Below the pieces are notes generated by a model. The model worked only from the letters and a program-made list of their open reading frames with translations, made no database searches and had not been told where the DNA came from. A stretch of 64,000 nt of DNA from NCBI GenBank assembly GCA_963840275.1, contig CAWIYK010000002.1, forward strand, positions 1,116,001-1,180,000, in the 5' to 3' direction. Source of the DNA: Actinophytocola sp963840275. GTDB taxonomy: Bacteria; Actinomycetota; Actinomycetes; Mycobacteriales; Pseudonocardiaceae. The position numbers and the translations under genes are program-made. This document shows, in pieces, positions 17,319 to 25,818 of the stretch. Within the stretch, counting starts at the first letter, position 1; the number at the start of each line of letters is the position of its first letter.

Positions 17319-18533
17319 TCAGGTCTTTCGGCGTAGGCGTAGTGCGTCGCGTAGGGGGACGCGGGTTCCCATGTGCAGTACGGAGTTCTGGTAGATCACG
17401 CCGCCGAGCCTGGCCAGTGCGGCGATCGTGGCGATGGTCAGCACCGCCGCGATGGCCACCTGCCAGAACGGCGCCGCGGCCAGCGCGATGCGGCCCGGCA
17501 TGAGGATCGGCGACAGCGGCGGCACCAGCGACAGCACGGTCGCGGTCGCGCCGGACGGGTCGCGGGCCAGCACGGCGAAGCCGAGCACGAACGCCGCCAC
17601 CAGCACGACGGTGACCGGCATCATCGCCGACTGCACGTCCTCCTGACGCGACACCAGCGCGCCGATCGCGGCGAACACCGTGGCGTACAACAGATAGCCG
17701 AGTAGGTACCACACGAGTGCCCACGCCAGCGCGCCGAACGCCGCGCCGGAGAACGTCAACACGTTGGCCGCCAACGCGAGCACGAGTCCGGCGCCGCCGA
17801 CGACGGCCAGCTGCACGAGACCGACCAGCCCGAGGCCGAGCACCTTGCCGCTCAGCAGCTGCCACGGCCGGACCGTCGACAGCAGCATCTCCACGACCCG
17901 GCTGGACTTCTCCTCGACCACGCCCTGCGCGACCATCGACCCGTACAGCAGCAGCGAGAGGTACAGCAGCGCCACCACGATCAGCGCGATCGCGAGCCGC
18001 TGGTCGTGCTCCGGGTCGCCGCCCCCGTCGAGCGAGCGGACCTCGACGTGCGCGGCGGCCACCGTGCGCAGCACGTCGTCCACGTCGAGGGCCTCCGGGT
18101 CGAGGTCCTCGATCGCGGCGAGCTGGCCGCGCAGCACCTGCTGGCGCACCAGTCCATCGAGGACTCCGAGCAGCTCGGTGTCCAGCTCGCGGTTCACCAG
18201 CACGATGAGCTGCGCCGGCGCGCCGCTCACGAGCGCGTCCAGCTCGCCGGACGCCACGCGCTCGCGGCCACCGGCGAGGTCGGTGACCTCGGTGGTCCGC
18301 ACGTCCAGGCCCATCTGCCGCGCCGCGTCGGAGAGCTGCCCGGCCACCGAGATGGCCTGACCGTTGAGCCCGACGGTGTCGCGGTGGTCGTCGTCGAACA
18401 GCGTGCTCTGCATGAGCACGAAACCAGCCAGCGCGACCAGCGCGGCGACCGTACTGACCACAAAGGACCTGGTGCGCAGCTTGGCGTTCAGCTCGCGGCG
18501 CGCGATCAGGTAGACGGTCCGGCGGGGTGTCAT
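17319..18533 (-). CDS. ABC-2 type exporter permease (NatB-like)
   Basis: Membrane subunit of an ABC exporter, 404 residues. One N-terminal span follows RRTVYLIARRELNAKLRTRSF, then a ~150-residue extracytoplasmic domain, then about five to six spans including the segment MVAQGVVEEKSSRVVEMLLS, typical of the NatB/YhaP group. The open frame continues far upstream but the ATG at 18533 (MTPRRTVYL) overlaps the ATPase stop by 4 nt, as expected for a coupled pair. NatAB of Bacillus exports sodium; whether this one does is unknown. Confidence 0.9.
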   Translation of the reverse strand: MTPRRTVYLIARRELNAKLRTRSFVVSTVAALVALAGFVLMQSTLFDDDHRDTVGLNGQAISVAGQLSDAARQMGLDVRTTEVTDLAGGRERVASGELDALVSGAPAQLIVLVNRELDTELLGVLDGLVRQQVLRGQLAAIEDLDPEALDVDDVLRTVAAAHVEVRSLDGGGDPEHDQRLAIALIVVALLYLSLLLYGSMVAQGVVEEKSSRVVEMLLSTVRPWQLLSGKVLGLGLVGLVQLAVVGGAGLVLALAANVLTFSGAAFGALAWALVWYLLGYLLYATVFAAIGALVSRQEDVQSAMMPVTVVLVAAFVLGFAVLARDPSGATATVLSLVPPLSPILMPGRIALAAAPFWQVAIAAVLTIATIAALARLGGVIYQNSVLHMGTRVPLRDALRLRRKT

Positions 18534-19432
18534 CCGGCGCCCACCGCGTCGCGGTACACGTCCGCGAGACTCGGCCGGATCCTGGTGAACTCCCGCACCG
18601 GGCCGGTCGCCAGCGCGGCGGCGAGCACGACCTGGTCGTCGACGCCGTCCGCGAGCACCAGCCTCGTCAGTCCGTTGTGGACCTCGACCACCTCGACGCC
18701 GGCCAGCCCGTCCGCCCAACCCGCCGGCGCTCCCGGCGCGTCGACCAGCAGCTCGAACCGGCCACCGGCCCGCAGGTCCGCCACCGAACCGACCGCGATC
18801 ATGCGTCCATTCTGGATGATGCCGACGCGATCGCACAGTCGTTCGACCAGGTCCAGCTGGTGGCTGGAGAACAGCACCGGCGCACCGGCGCGGGCCCGCT
18901 CGCGCAGCACCTCGCCGAGCGTCTCGACGGCCACCGGGTCGAGCCCGGAGAACGGCTCGTCGAGCACCAGCACGTCCGGGTCGTGCACGAGCGCGGCGGC
19001 GAGCTGCACCCGCTGCTGGTTGCCGAGGCTGAGCTGCTGGACGCGGTCGGTGCGCCGGTCCCGCAGCCCGAGCCGGGCCAGCCAGATCTCGGCCGCCCGG
19101 TGCGCCTCGTTGGTCGACCGCCCGTGCAGCTCGGCGAAGTACACGAGCTGGTCGAGCACCCGCATCCGCGGGTACAGGCCGCGCTCCTCGGGCAGGTAGC
19201 CGATCCGCCGCCGGGTCTCGAGGGTGACCGGTTCGCCGCCGATCCGGATCGTTCCGGAGTCGGGGGCGAGCACGCCGAGCACGACACGCATGGTCGTGGT
19301 CTTGCCCGCGCCGTTGGCCCCGACGAAGCCGAACAGCTCGCCGGCGCGGACCTCGAAGGAGACGTCCTGGCAGGCCACCACATCGCCGTACCGCTTGGAG
19401 ATCCCCTCGACCTCCAGTACCGCTGGCAGCAC
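18530..19432 (-). CDS. ABC exporter ATP-binding subunit (NatA-like)
   Basis: ATPase partner of the NatB-like permease, 300 residues. Walker A is GANGAGKTTT, the Q-loop region is IGYLPEERGLYPRMRV, the signature is LSLGNQQRVQLA (SLGN in place of SGGQ, as is usual in the NatA/YhaQ group), Walker B is VLVLDEPFSGLD and the H-loop is FSSHQLDLVE. The C-terminal tail ends in PSLADVYRDAVG. The GTG at 19432 is preceded by GGGAGG. It is divergent from the YbaB gene. Confidence 0.92.
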   Translation of the reverse strand: MLPAVLEVEGISKRYGDVVACQDVSFEVRAGELFGFVGANGAGKTTTMRVVLGVLAPDSGTIRIGGEPVTLETRRRIGYLPEERGLYPRMRVLDQLVYFAELHGRSTNEAHRAAEIWLARLGLRDRRTDRVQQLSLGNQQRVQLAAALVHDPDVLVLDEPFSGLDPVAVETLGEVLRERARAGAPVLFSSHQLDLVERLCDRVGIIQNGRMIAVGSVADLRAGGRFELLVDAPGAPAGWADGLAGVEVVEVHNGLTRLVLADGVDDQVVLAAALATGPVREFTRIRPSLADVYRDAVGAG

Positions 19433-19624
19433 GCCGCGCCCTCCCTAAGGTCCCGTCCCACCACAGTATCCAGGGCCCCCCACCACGGATGATTACCGGC
19501 CGTCCACGGCGGATTACCTTTTGAAAATTCTTCGCCGGACTACGACCTTCGGCGGAGTTGTCTGGCGTAGGTTCTGGCCAGGATGAGTGATGATCCACGA
19601 AGGACCATTGGAGTGGCGAGCGGC

Positions 19625-20062
19625 ATGGACCCGGAGAAGTGGTTCGCGCAGTACGACGAGAAGTTGAAGGCGGCGGCGGCCAGTGCGGAGAAGGCTGACA
19701 AGGCACTTCGCACTGTCGGCGGGTCCGCCACCTCGCAGGACGGCGAGGTGACGGTCCGGGTTGGCGCGAACGGAGCCCTGGCCGACCTGGTGCTCCGACC
19801 AGGTGCGCGGGACTTCGAGCCCGAGCACCTCGCACGGGTGATTCTCGAGACGAGCCGGCAGGCACAGCGGGACGCGGGGCAGCAGGTCGTCGACGTGATG
19901 ACGAAGTTCGTCGGCGAAGGGGCCGCCCTCGATGCGGTGAAGGAGTACCTGCCGGAGGGGTATTCCGGTGACGGCAAGGACCAGCCGATGGACCTCGTCG
20001 CACACCGGGACACCAGGGCGGACGACGACTATTTCGAGAACCCACCAGAAGTCGTGAAGTGA
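19625..20062 (+). CDS. YbaB/EbfC-family protein of a secretion-type operon
   Basis: A 145-residue YbaB/EbfC-family small protein. The N-terminal helix (EKWFAQYDEKLKAAAASAEK) is followed by the beta hairpin GEVTVRVGANGALADLVLRP and a C-terminal helix, the YbaB core. Such proteins are commonly found next to EspC/WXG100 genes in Pseudonocardiaceae. A TAGGTT element at 19568-19573 is 9 nt from an earlier in-frame ATG at 19583 (MSDDPRRT), so the protein may be 14 residues longer; ATG 19625 (MDPEKW) fits the family better. It probably heads the operon continuing with the genes at 20097 and 20425. The molecular role is unknown. Confidence 0.75.
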   Translation: MDPEKWFAQYDEKLKAAAASAEKADKALRTVGGSATSQDGEVTVRVGANGALADLVLRPGARDFEPEHLARVILETSRQAQRDAGQQVVDVMTKFVGEGAALDAVKEYLPEGYSGDGKDQPMDLVAHRDTRADDDYFENPPEVVK

Positions 20063-20096
20063 ACTGAAAACGCCCCGGAGGGGCACAAACCACAGA

Positions 20097-20432
20097 GTGG
20101 CGGATCCCATGGGTGAAGGTTTCAACGTCAACATCGGTGAGGTGCGAACACACGCGCAAACCGTCGGCTCCATCGCCGACCAGGTGCGCTCCACCGGGAG
20201 CGGCGCGCAGGACTCGGTGTCGGGCGGTGCGTTCGGTCAGATCGCGGAGTTCTTCGCGTCGGCCATCACGGGGGCGGCGAGCGAGATTCGCGAGGGCATC
20301 AACCACGCGGGCGGCACCGTCAACCAGGTGCAGGACGGGTTGAGCCAGGCGGCGGACGGCTACCAGTCGACCGAGGACGGGCACGTCCGGGCGTTCATGC
20401 TCAAGGATTCGGGGGCGAAGACCAATGGCTGA
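20097..20432 (+). CDS. EspC/ESX-1 secretion-associated-like small protein
   Basis: A 111-residue helical protein matching the type VII secretion substrate family that includes EspC: GFNVNIGEVRTHAQTVGSIADQV, then FGQIAEFFASAI, then SQAADGYQSTEDGH (the YxxxD-like export signal region before a short tail). It starts at GTG 20097 behind GGAGGGG; an ATG at 20109 is also possible. Its last 8 nt overlap the start of the M15-peptidase gene, so the two are translated together and may be secreted as a pair. No ESX core components are in the window. Confidence 0.8.
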   Translation: MADPMGEGFNVNIGEVRTHAQTVGSIADQVRSTGSGAQDSVSGGAFGQIAEFFASAITGAASEIREGINHAGGTVNQVQDGLSQAADGYQSTEDGHVRAFMLKDSGAKTNG

Positions 20433-21846
20433 GACGCTTGTCGCGCCGAGCGGCACCGGCACCACCCAGAACTCGGGACAGAACCTGTTGTCCCACATCA
20501 AGAGCACGGCCGACGCCATGGAGAAGGGCGACGTCCTGGGCTCCGCCATGGGCGTCACGAACGTCGCGATGGACGTCATCGGCATGGCCGGCGACCCGTT
20601 GGGCGCGATCAGCTCCGCCGGGGTCGGCTGGGTGCTCGGCGCGGTGTCGTTCCTCAAGGAGCCGTTCGAGGTGCTGAAGGGCAACCCGGGCGCGATCACC
20701 GGGTCCGCGCAGTCGTGGGGCACGGCCGCGTCCGGCCTGTCGTCCACCGCGCAGGAGTACCGCTCGGCGGCCACCACGCAGACGCGCAGCTGGCTGGGCG
20801 CCGCGAGCGACGGCTACCGCGCGGCCAGCACCAACCAGGCCGACGGGCTCGACGCGCTCTCCCAGGCCAGCCGCGGGGTCTCGACCGCCATCACGAACGC
20901 CGGTCAGGCGGTGGCGTCCGCGCGCAAGACCGTGATGGACCTGATCAGCGAGGCCGTCCAGAAGATCATCCAGATCTGCATCGAGGCGCTGTCGAAGTCG
21001 TGGCTGTCGTTCGGCGCCAGCATCGCGCAGGGCATCGCGCAGTCGGTGCAGAAGGCCGTGCAGACCGGTCAGAAGCTCGTCTCGGAGATCCAGAAGGTCA
21101 TCCAGACCCTGCAGAAGATCATGCAGGTCGTCCAGCAGATCACGCAGATCGCGCAGCAGGTCAAGCAGCTGCTCGACACGATCGGCGGCAGGGCGACCGG
21201 GCAGACGCAGTCGCAGGCGACCGTGCAGCCGGTGAACTACGATCCGAGCGCGCTGCGCACCTTCCAGCCGAACGACGTCGGCACCCGTACGCAGTCCGCG
21301 CTGACGCCGCCGGAGACGCCGCAGGCGCCCCCGCAGCTCGTCGCGCAGGCCGACACGCAGCAGCCGCAGGGGCCGGTCTCGCAGAACGGCTGGCCGGTGA
21401 ACCCGCCGAGGAGCACCAGGACCATCCCGGGCACCAACGTGCGGGTCAACGTGGCGGACGGCGACGCCGGTGACGTGCTCATGCACGTGCTCGGCCAGGT
21501 CAGCTCCCGCGTCGAGGACATCTCGCTGGACTCCGAGGCCGGCGAGCGCGACGACTGGGGCTACGCGGAGCGCAACGTCCGCGGCAGCGGGGACATCTCC
21601 AACCACGCCAGTGCGACCGCGGTGGACATGAACGCCACCCGGCACGTGCTCGGCGCGCAGGGCACGTTCACCCCGCAGCAGACCACCGAGATCCGCACGA
21701 TCCTCGGCGAGGTCGACAACGTGGTCCGCTGGGGCGGCGACTACACCGGCCGCCGCGACGAGATGCACTTCGAGATCGTCGGCACGCAGGAGGAGGTCCG
21801 CGCGGTCGCGGAGCGCCTCCGCGCGGCACAGCAGCCCGCGCAGTAA
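20425..21846 (+). CDS. Putative type VII-exported M15 peptidoglycan peptidase
   Basis: A 473-residue protein with two parts. Residues ~1-255 are helical and glutamine-rich at the end (QKVIQTLQKIMQVVQQITQI), resembling a WXG100/ESX helical module with a central hydrophobic stretch (GVGWVLGAVSF). After a Pro/Gln-rich linker (~residues 270-330) comes a C-terminal zinc D-Ala-D-Ala carboxypeptidase-like (M15) domain: His394 and Asp401 in NHASATAVDMNA and His448 in DEMHFEIV are the expected metal triad. It has no Sec signal peptide; export through type VII together with the overlapping EspC-like protein is inferred. It likely trims cell-wall peptides. Confidence 0.8.
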   Translation: MAETLVAPSGTGTTQNSGQNLLSHIKSTADAMEKGDVLGSAMGVTNVAMDVIGMAGDPLGAISSAGVGWVLGAVSFLKEPFEVLKGNPGAITGSAQSWGTAASGLSSTAQEYRSAATTQTRSWLGAASDGYRAASTNQADGLDALSQASRGVSTAITNAGQAVASARKTVMDLISEAVQKIIQICIEALSKSWLSFGASIAQGIAQSVQKAVQTGQKLVSEIQKVIQTLQKIMQVVQQITQIAQQVKQLLDTIGGRATGQTQSQATVQPVNYDPSALRTFQPNDVGTRTQSALTPPETPQAPPQLVAQADTQQPQGPVSQNGWPVNPPRSTRTIPGTNVRVNVADGDAGDVLMHVLGQVSSRVEDISLDSEAGERDDWGYAERNVRGSGDISNHASATAVDMNATRHVLGAQGTFTPQQTTEIRTILGEVDNVVRWGGDYTGRRDEMHFEIVGTQEEVRAVAERLRAAQQPAQ

Positions 21847-21859
21847 CACCCAGCACGTG

Positions 21860-21894
21860 GAGCCGGTCCCGAGCCACCCGCTCGGGACCGGCTC
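21860..21894. terminator. Rho-independent-like hairpin after the M15 peptidase gene
   Basis: Perfect 14-nt arms GAGCCGGTCCCGAG / CTCGGGACCGGCTC flank a 7-nt loop, 14 nt after the stop codon at 21846. No U-run follows, which is usual in such GC-rich genomes. Confidence 0.75.
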
Positions 21895-21902
21895 ACTGCT
21901 AT

Positions 21903-22022
21903 CCGCGAGTCCCCCGTTCAGGACCAGTGAGTTGCCGTTTCATGCTGGTCCGGTAGTCCCGAACCGCCAACTCGGTGTGCCTGAACCGGGGACTCGGTGT
22001 GTTTGAACGGGGGACTCGCGGG
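21903..22022. repeat. Nested inverted repeat, copy C (CGAGTCC subtype)
   Basis: The outer arms are a perfect 18-nt pair, CCGCGAGTCCCCCGTTCA at 21903-21920 and its complement at 22004-22021. Inner AGTGAGTTGCCG and CCGCCAACTCGGT modules are partly complementary, and the right-hand module is duplicated. It sits between two convergent genes and abuts the glpD stop codon. Confidence 0.78.
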
Positions 22023-22023
22023 T

Positions 22024-23544
22024 TTAGTGGGTCGGGGACGTGCGGGCCTTCTCGACCAGGGCGCGGACCGGTTCGCGGGCCAGTTCGAGGTTCGCCGGGA
22101 CCAGACCGATCCTCGTGCGGCGGTGCAGCACGTCGTCCGCGTCCAGCGCGCCTTCCTGTCGCACCGCCCATGTCACCTCGCCCGCGGTGATCTCCATGCC
22201 CGGCGCAACCGGGGTGGGGTCCAGCGCCGCCACGTCGACGGCCTCGGTGCCGTACTTGGCCACCAACCGCGCCGGTGCGTCCACAGTGGACAGCACGAGC
22301 CGGGAAGCCGCGCCCACCAACGGAAGGCGGCGCGTCAGCGAAGGCCCGGCGGTGAGTCCGCCCGACGCCACCGCGACGTCCACCGCGTCCTGCGCCATCC
22401 TGCGGTAAGTGGTCAGTTTCCCGCCCACCACCGTGATCACGCCCTCCGGCGACCGCAGCACCGCGTGCTTGCGGGACAGGTCCGCACTCTTGCCCGGCGC
22501 GTCCAGCAACGGCCGCAGCCCCGCGTAGCTGCCGAGCACGTCGGCCGGCGTGAGCCGGCGCGCCAGCACCGACGACGCCACCTCCATCAGGAAGTCCACA
22601 TCGGACTGTGGCGCCAGCGGCTCGTCCGGGATGTCGCCGTCGTACGGTTCGTCCGTCAACCCCAGGTACACCAGCCCGTCGCGCTGGGGGAGCAGCAGCA
22701 CGAACCGGGACCGGGAACCCGGCACCGGCACGGTCAACGCCGTGTTGCCGACGCCGAGATCGTGGCCGGACACCACCAGGTGCGACCCGAGCGACGGCCG
22801 CAGCCGCACCGACGGCACCAGCTGCCCGGCCCACACGCCGGCCGCGTTGACCACCGTGCGTGCCCTGATCTCGACCAGCCGGCCGGTGCACTCGTCGCGC
22901 ACCTCGGCCGCGGAACCGGTCAGCGCGACCGCGGGCGCGCGCGTCAGGATCTTCGCGCCGAGGCCCGCCGCGGTCCGCGCGAGCGCCACGACCAACCGCG
23001 CGTCGTCGACGAGCTGCCCGTCGAACGACAGCAGCCCGCCACGCAGGCCCGCCACCCGCAGTCCGGGAGCCAGCGCCAGCGCCTCCGGGCCCGACACCCG
23101 CCGAGGCCGCGGCAGCAGCGCGGACGGCGTCCGGGCGGCCCGGCGCAGCGTGTCCCCGGCGCGCAGCCCCGCCAGCATGACGTTCGCGCCGCCGCGGGAG
23201 ACCTCGGCGTGCAGCGGGATCAGCTGCGGCAGCGCGCGCGACAGGTGCGGTGCCGTCGACGTCATCAGGATCCCGCGCTCGACGGCGCTCTCGTGCGCCA
23301 GCCGCACGTCGCCCTTCGCGAGGTAGCGCAAGCCGCCGTGCACCAGCTTGCTCGACCACCGCGACGTGCCGAACGCGAGGTCGCGTGCCTCCACGAGCGC
23401 CACCGAAAGACCGCGCGACACGGCGTCGAGCGCGATGCCGGTCCCGGTGACGCCGCCGCCGACCACCAGCACGTCGACGACCTCGCCGTCCGCCAGCGCG
23501 GTCAGCTCCGCCGCGCGGCGGGCCGCGTGCAACGACGACGTCAT
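22024..23544 (-). CDS. glpD: Glycerol-3-phosphate dehydrogenase (FAD)
   Basis: Membrane-associated FAD enzyme oxidising glycerol 3-phosphate to dihydroxyacetone phosphate. Of 506 residues, the N-terminal FAD motif is VLVVGGGVTGTGIALDAVSRG (about residues 25-45), followed by FGTSRWSSKLVHGGLRYL, the GlpD signature. The C-terminal domain has GGKLTTYRRMAQDAVD, also diagnostic. ATG 23544 overlaps the TetR stop by 4 nt, so the regulator gene is first in this leftward operon. The arrangement glpD - TetR - divergent AGPS-like flavoprotein is that of Rv2249c-Rv2250c-Rv2251 in M. tuberculosis. Confidence 0.94.
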   Translation of the reverse strand: MTSSLHAARRAAELTALADGEVVDVLVVGGGVTGTGIALDAVSRGLSVALVEARDLAFGTSRWSSKLVHGGLRYLAKGDVRLAHESAVERGILMTSTAPHLSRALPQLIPLHAEVSRGGANVMLAGLRAGDTLRRAARTPSALLPRPRRVSGPEALALAPGLRVAGLRGGLLSFDGQLVDDARLVVALARTAAGLGAKILTRAPAVALTGSAAEVRDECTGRLVEIRARTVVNAAGVWAGQLVPSVRLRPSLGSHLVVSGHDLGVGNTALTVPVPGSRSRFVLLLPQRDGLVYLGLTDEPYDGDIPDEPLAPQSDVDFLMEVASSVLARRLTPADVLGSYAGLRPLLDAPGKSADLSRKHAVLRSPEGVITVVGGKLTTYRRMAQDAVDVAVASGGLTAGPSLTRRLPLVGAASRLVLSTVDAPARLVAKYGTEAVDVAALDPTPVAPGMEITAGEVTWAVRQEGALDADDVLHRRTRIGLVPANLELAREPVRALVEKARTSPTH

Positions 23545-24143
23545 GCCGGCCGCAGCGCGACGTCCAGCAGGCGGCCCAACTCGGTCAGCAGATCCTCGAG
23601 CTCGAGGTCGGAGGTGGACGGCCGGATCGAGAACGCGTACGGCTGCAGCAGCAGGAAGATCGTCCGTGCCTGGACCGCGGGGTCGGCGACGCGGATCGAG
23701 CCGTCGGCCTGCCCGGTGGCGAGCTGCGCGCGCAGGTAGTCCTCGGTCATCCGCTGGCTCGTGCCGACGCGCTCCATGATGTAGGGCAGCAGCAGCTCGG
23801 CGTCCCGCTCGATCACCGCGTGCATCAACGGGTTCGCGGCCAGCGCGCGGATCGTGTGCACGGAGGCGACCACGAGCTGGCCGCGTACGGACGACTCGTG
23901 GCGCGCGGCGTCGTTGGCGGCCGCGAGGATCTTGCCGAACTCACGGGTGATGAGCGCGGACAGCATGCCGCGCACGTCCGGAAACCGGCGGTACAGCGTC
24001 ATTCTGCTCACGCCGGCGGTCCTGGCGACGTCGCTCAGCGTGGTTCGGCGCACGCCGACCGCGAGCACGCACTCCATGGCCGCGTCGAGCAGGAGGTCAT
24101 CCGCGACGCGGTTGGGTGACGGTGTGTGACGGATCGACGCCAT
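23541..24143 (-). CDS. TetR-family regulator of the glpD/flavoprotein pair
   Basis: A 200-residue TetR repressor. The helix-turn-helix is at about residues 18-62 (MECVLAVGVRRTTLSDVART, then AGVSRMTLYRRFPDVRGML). The rest is a helical ligand domain. The start ATG 24143 lies exactly 7 nt downstream of a TATAGT -10 element, so its mRNA is probably leaderless. The divergent flavoprotein start is only 17 nt away and the shared gap is an inverted repeat GTCACA-N7-TGTGAC, the likely operator. It therefore probably represses itself, glpD and the flavoprotein together; its ligand is unknown. Confidence 0.9.
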   Translation of the reverse strand: MASIRHTPSPNRVADDLLLDAAMECVLAVGVRRTTLSDVARTAGVSRMTLYRRFPDVRGMLSALITREFGKILAAANDAARHESSVRGQLVVASVHTIRALAANPLMHAVIERDAELLLPYIMERVGTSQRMTEDYLRAQLATGQADGSIRVADPAVQARTIFLLLQPYAFSIRPSTSDLELEDLLTELGRLLDVALRPA

Positions 24144-24164
24144 GTGTCACACTATACCTGTGAC
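24144..24164. promoter_or_regulatory. Divergent promoter/operator between tetR and flavoprotein
   Basis: Perfect 6-nt arms GTCACA (24146-24151) and TGTGAC (24159-24164) flank the 7-nt spacer CTATACC. On the minus strand TATAGT (24156-24151) is a -10 element 7 nt from the tetR ATG. The operator overlaps that -10 and both start codons, so binding would block both directions. Assignment to this TetR is inferred from position. Confidence 0.65.
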
Positions 24165-25818
24165 CCAGAACAGTGACCACCTCGACCACCTGGTTCGTCG
24201 CAGCTGGACGCCGGCCGGCGGGCAGGACGCCATCCTTCCCCCTCATGCCACCCGTTGGCTAGCCTCGCGCACCGGGCTGACCGCGCGCAGCACGCCGGCA
24301 GCGCCGGACTCCGCGCTGACCGTCGGCGAGTCCGCGCTGCCGGAACGAGCCGCGAAGGCGCTCGCCTCGGTCGTCGGCGACGCGGCCGTGCTGACCGACC
24401 GCGACGCCCGGCTCGGCCGCACCGGCGGACTGTCCTATGTGGACCTGTTGCGGCACAGGGGAACCGGCGAGCTGACGGTGCCGGACGCGGTCGTCGTGCC
24501 GGCCGACCCGGCCGAGGTGCAACGGGTCGTCGAGGTGTGCGCGGAGCACGACGTCGGGCTGGTGCCCTTCGGCGGCGGCACTTCCGTGGTCGGCGGCGTG
24601 CAGGCGTTGCGCGGCGACAAGGACGCGGTGGTGGTGCTCGACCTGGTGCGGCTGGACAAGCTCGTCTCCGTCGACCCGGTCTCGCGGCTCGCGGTGTTCC
24701 AGGCCGGCGTGGTCGCGCCGGACGCCGAGCGGCTGCTCGCCGCGCACGGCATGACCCTCGGTCATGTGCCGCAGTCGTTCGAGCGCGCCACGATCGGCGG
24801 GTTCGCCGCGACACGCAGCTCCGGCCAGGCCTCGGCGGGCTACGGACGGTTCGAGGACATGGTCGAGGGCGTGCGGATGGCCACCCCGCGCGGCGAGTGG
24901 CGGCTCGGTGCCGCGCCCGCGTCCGCCGCCGGGCCCGACCTGCGGCAGCTGGTCGTCGGCAGCGAGGGCGCGTTCGGCGTGATCACCGAGGTGACCGTGC
25001 GGGTGCGGGAGCTGCCGACCGTGCGCCGCTACGAGGGTTTCGTGCTCGACGGCTGGGAGGCCGGCGCCGCGGCGGTGCGCGAGCTGGCGCAGCAGCGGGT
25101 GCTCGCGGACGTCACGCGGCTGTCCGACCCGCAGGAGACCGAGGTCGCGTTCACCATGTCGGGCGGCTGGAAGACCGCGCTGGTGCGGAAGTACCTGCGG
25201 CTGCGTGGGATTCTCGAGCCCTGCCTGCTGATCGTCGGCTGGGAGGCCACCTCGACGGCGGAGCTGGCGCACCGCAGGCGCGCCACGCTGCGTGCGCTGC
25301 GCCGGTCGAAGCCGGTGTCGCTCGGCACGGCGGCGGGGGAGTCGTGGCGGCACGGCCGGTTCTCCGGCCCCCGGCAGCGGGACGCGTTGATGGACAAGGG
25401 AGTCTGCGTCGAGACGCTCGAGACCGCCACCTACTGGGCCACGTTGGGCAAGCTGCGCACGGCGGTCCGGGTGGCGCTGATCGAGTCGCTGTCTGGCGAG
25501 GGCCGCGACCCGATCGTCGCCTGCCACATCTCCCACGCCTACGAGACCGGCGCGTCGCTGTACTTCACGACGATCGTGCCCCGCGTCGACGACGACCCGG
25601 AAGCCCAGTGGCAGCAAGCGAAAGCGGCCGCCTGCAAGGCGATCAACGGCGACGACGACGGTCCACTCGGGACGATCTCGCACCACCACGCGGTCGGCGT
25701 CGACCACGCGCCCTACCTCGACAAGGAGATCGGCACGCTCGGCGTCGAGGTGCTCGCGACCGTCAAGCGCACGCTCGACCCGGACGGCGTGCTGAACCCG
25801 GGAAAGCTGGTGCGCTAG
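24160..25818 (+). CDS. FAD-binding oxidase, alkyl-DHAP synthase (AGPS)-like
   Basis: A 552-residue flavoprotein of the vanillyl-alcohol-oxidase/PCMH family, closest in layout to alkyldihydroxyacetonephosphate synthase. The PCMH FAD-binding half holds VPFGGGTSVVGGV and IGGFAATRSSGQASAGYGRF. The C-terminal cap has SHAYETGASLYFTTI and TISHHHAVGVDHAPYL, the HHH-type motif of AGPS proteins, and LDPDGVLNPGKLV at the end. GTG 24160 was chosen since ATG 24142 would overlap the tetR start. Pairing with glpD suggests a role around dihydroxyacetone-phosphate-derived (ether) lipids; this is inference. Confidence 0.87.
   Translation: MTQNSDHLDHLVRRSWTPAGGQDAILPPHATRWLASRTGLTARSTPAAPDSALTVGESALPERAAKALASVVGDAAVLTDRDARLGRTGGLSYVDLLRHRGTGELTVPDAVVVPADPAEVQRVVEVCAEHDVGLVPFGGGTSVVGGVQALRGDKDAVVVLDLVRLDKLVSVDPVSRLAVFQAGVVAPDAERLLAAHGMTLGHVPQSFERATIGGFAATRSSGQASAGYGRFEDMVEGVRMATPRGEWRLGAAPASAAGPDLRQLVVGSEGAFGVITEVTVRVRELPTVRRYEGFVLDGWEAGAAAVRELAQQRVLADVTRLSDPQETEVAFTMSGGWKTALVRKYLRLRGILEPCLLIVGWEATSTAELAHRRRATLRALRRSKPVSLGTAAGESWRHGRFSGPRQRDALMDKGVCVETLETATYWATLGKLRTAVRVALIESLSGEGRDPIVACHISHAYETGASLYFTTIVPRVDDDPEAQWQQAKAAACKAINGDDDGPLGTISHHHAVGVDHAPYLDKEIGTLGVEVLATVKRTLDPDGVLNPGKLVR

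Noticed and set aside
17319..20777. A 1152-codon open frame on the minus strand
   Set aside because: Only the last 404 codons are the permease. The rest is antisense or out of frame to the ATPase, YbaB and EspC-like genes and is low-complexity Arg/Pro/Ala sequence.
20425..21846. Polymorphic toxin with immunity gene
   Set aside because: The C-terminus is an M15-type peptidase-like domain and the next genes are convergent glpD and repeats; no immunity-like gene is adjacent.
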